DNA from: Phycisphaerales bacterium
GTDB taxonomy: Bacteria; Planctomycetota; Phycisphaerae; Phycisphaerales; UBA1924
Direction: 5' to 3'
DNA: 64,000 nucleotides
Assembly (NCBI GenBank): GCA_020849615.1
Contig: JADLFW010000043.1
Coordinates: 50,343 to 114,342 of the forward strand
A program made the position numbers and the translations under genes. The notes beneath the pieces are model-generated. The model ran no database searches and had not been told where the DNA came from. It was given only the letters and a program-made list of their open reading frames with translations. Shown here in pieces: positions 62,773 to 64,000 of this stretch. Position 1 is the first letter of the stretch, and each line of letters opens with the position of its first letter.

Positions 62773-64000
62773 ATGGGAATTCTGCGCAAGTCGGGGCTGG
62801 GGGGGTCGGGGCTCGCGGTATTGATCGCGTGGGGGCTGCTGGCGGGTGGGTGCGCTGAGCAGACCGGGCGGCGGCAGCTTGAGCGCGTCGCCAAGGACTG
62901 GTGCGAGGCGGTGCGGGCCAGCCAAGTGATCCCGGTCTATCCGCTGACCGAGGACCTCCGCCCCGGCGATGTGTTCATGGTGCAGACGCCGATCCAGGAC
63001 CAGACGCGGATCTACCGCGAGCGTGGGTTCCTGACGCTGGATGACCTGCGGCACCGTCTGCCCGTCACGTCATACAAGAGCATGTACTTCGATGGGTACT
63101 GGAAGGATGATTTCGGGTCGGAGCCCAACCCCAGGCCCGGCCGTGAGGAGGGCTCGGTGCGGATCGACGCACGGGCGCCCCGGGCCGCGTTCCCGACGTA
63201 CGGCTTCGAGGCCCGGTCGGGGCTGGGGGCGGCGCTGGCGCTGCCGGTGAAAGGCGTGCCGGTCGGGTTGAACTTCATGAACGCGGACCGGGCCGAGGGG
63301 ACGATCACGATCTCCGATGCCCGCACCTACGCGGCCGAGGCGCAGGACCTGTACGAGCAGCTGACGGCCTGGGCGGAGCAGGATCAGGTTCGCACGATGC
63401 TCGCGGGCGTGGTGGACCAGGTGAAGCACCCTGTCTACCTGCGGGTCGTGACGCGGGTGTACCTCACCGGCGCGGTGGATGTGTCGCTGGTCAACAAGAG
63501 CGTCACGGGCGCCGGGCTGAAGGCCGGCGCAGCGCCGGAGGTCGCGGTCCCGGACGCCGAGGGTACCGTAAACGAAAACCACGACCGGGTGCTGGCCCGG
63601 CTGAACGAGCAGGCCAACGCGCCGTTCATCAAGGATGTGCAGGGGAACGTGATCCCGGGGGCGGCGGTGAAGTTCACGAGCGCCTCGGCGCGGCACGTCG
63701 GGCTGTCGGAATCGTTCGACACGCTGCTGGCGATCGGGTACCTGGGGTTTGATGTGCCGGTGTTCGAGGGGGGCGTCGTGGGGTCACCGATCCCGACGTT
63801 CGAGCGGCTGGAGCACGGGCTGGCCGATGTCGCGCCGCAGCGGGTGGACACGCTGACCCCCCGGCAGGCGGGGTTCCAGATCGAGATGGATGCGTTCGAT
63901 GCGCTGGCGAAGCGCGATGCCGGGCAGGCGCTGAACGTCGCCTCGCGCACGGCCCGGTCGCTGGGCGAGCGGTCGTTCGGGGAGACGGTCGCGGCGGTGA
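62773..64000 (+). CDS. Lipoprotein of unknown function, 3' partial
   Basis: Starts at ATG 62773 (MGILRKSGLGGSGLAVLIAW) and is open to the window end: 409 residues are visible with no stop. Lipobox AGGC (Cys27). After the anchor it reads VAKDWCEAVRASQVIPVYPL, then a mixed alpha/beta part without recognisable family motif, e.g. YKSMYFDGYWKDDFG, VNENHDRVLARLNEQANA, GYLGFDVPVFEGGVVG. It follows the large lipoprotein by 54 nt on the same strand, and the two may act together in the envelope. Confidence 0.72.
   Translation, partial: MGILRKSGLGGSGLAVLIAWGLLAGGCAEQTGRRQLERVAKDWCEAVRASQVIPVYPLTEDLRPGDVFMVQTPIQDQTRIYRERGFLTLDDLRHRLPVTSYKSMYFDGYWKDDFGSEPNPRPGREEGSVRIDARAPRAAFPTYGFEARSGLGAALALPVKGVPVGLNFMNADRAEGTITISDARTYAAEAQDLYEQLTAWAEQDQVRTMLAGVVDQVKHPVYLRVVTRVYLTGAVDVSLVNKSVTGAGLKAGAAPEVAVPDAEGTVNENHDRVLARLNEQANAPFIKDVQGNVIPGAAVKFTSASARHVGLSESFDTLLAIGYLGFDVPVFEGGVVGSPIPTFERLEHGLADVAPQRVDTLTPRQAGFQIEMDAFDALAKRDAGQALNVASRTARSLGERSFGETVAAV

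Overview
The window is a GC-rich (by eye about 70%) bacterial chromosome segment without rRNA, tRNA, CRISPR or insertion-sequence genes that I could recognise. The protein set points to Planctomycetota, most likely class Phycisphaerae. The evidence is many lipoproteins and prepilin-type proteins, a Ser/Thr kinase fused to CHASE2, a paired-repeat dockerin-like C-terminus (DLNGDG...FLNLY), a Tat-exported amine oxidase, a sulfatase, a giant secreted repeat protein, and frequent GTG starts. The taxonomic call is inference from content.

Layout. 1-6.0 kb: the 3' part of a giant secreted repeat protein. 6.2-11.6 kb: an envelope cluster resembling the LpoB / YcfL / COG3014 neighbourhood of proteobacteria (two LpoB-like lipoproteins, a TPR-like lipoprotein, a YcfL-like lipoprotein, a large exported protein). 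11.6-14.3 kb: purE and purK, separated by an opposite-strand AhpD-like/rhodanese pair. 14.3-17.6 kb (minus): a surface-glycan set (ArnT-like membrane protein, GtrB-like glycosyltransferase, methyltransferase). 17.8-29.9 kb (plus): a sensor kinase, then a tightly coupled type II secretion/type IV pilus-like operon: STAS protein, GspE, GspF, PilM, PilN-, PilO- and PilP/GspC-like proteins, four prepilin-like proteins and a GspK-like protein. No secretin or prepilin peptidase is present. 29.9-32.0 kb (minus): an HD-GYP phosphodiesterase and a receiver-domain protein.

32.1-36.1 kb: a Ser/Thr kinase with CHASE2 followed by two paralogous proteins of an unrecognised family, one of them a lipoprotein. 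36.1-38.9 kb (minus): an NAPE-PLD-like metallo-hydrolase, an MlaF-like ATPase and a membrane protein. 39-43.3 kb: a membrane protein, a cysteine desulfurase carrying an in-frame palindromic repeat, a second MlaF-like ATPase and an MCE/MlaD-like protein. 43.4-50.5 kb: exported and catabolic proteins (unknown exported protein, FAD amine oxidase, solitary pseudopilin, sulfatase, small lipoprotein, HAD hydrolase). 50.4-56 kb (minus): dockerin-like secreted protein, TetR regulator, yidD, rnpA, a membrane protein and a beta-lactamase-fold protein. 56.1-59.7 kb: two ketosynthases, the first with an altered active site, flanking a Gly-rich/GxxExxY fusion. 59.8-64 kb: envelope proteins; the last runs off the window.

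Cross-cutting signals. Many adjacent genes overlap by ATGA, GTGA or TGATG, implying translational coupling. Several first genes have a TAnnnT hexamer only 5-9 nt before the start codon, which suggests leaderless transcripts. Short phrase-like repeats built on degenerate units of about 8 bp (AGGCACGA, CCCCGAAA) occur between genes and once inside one.
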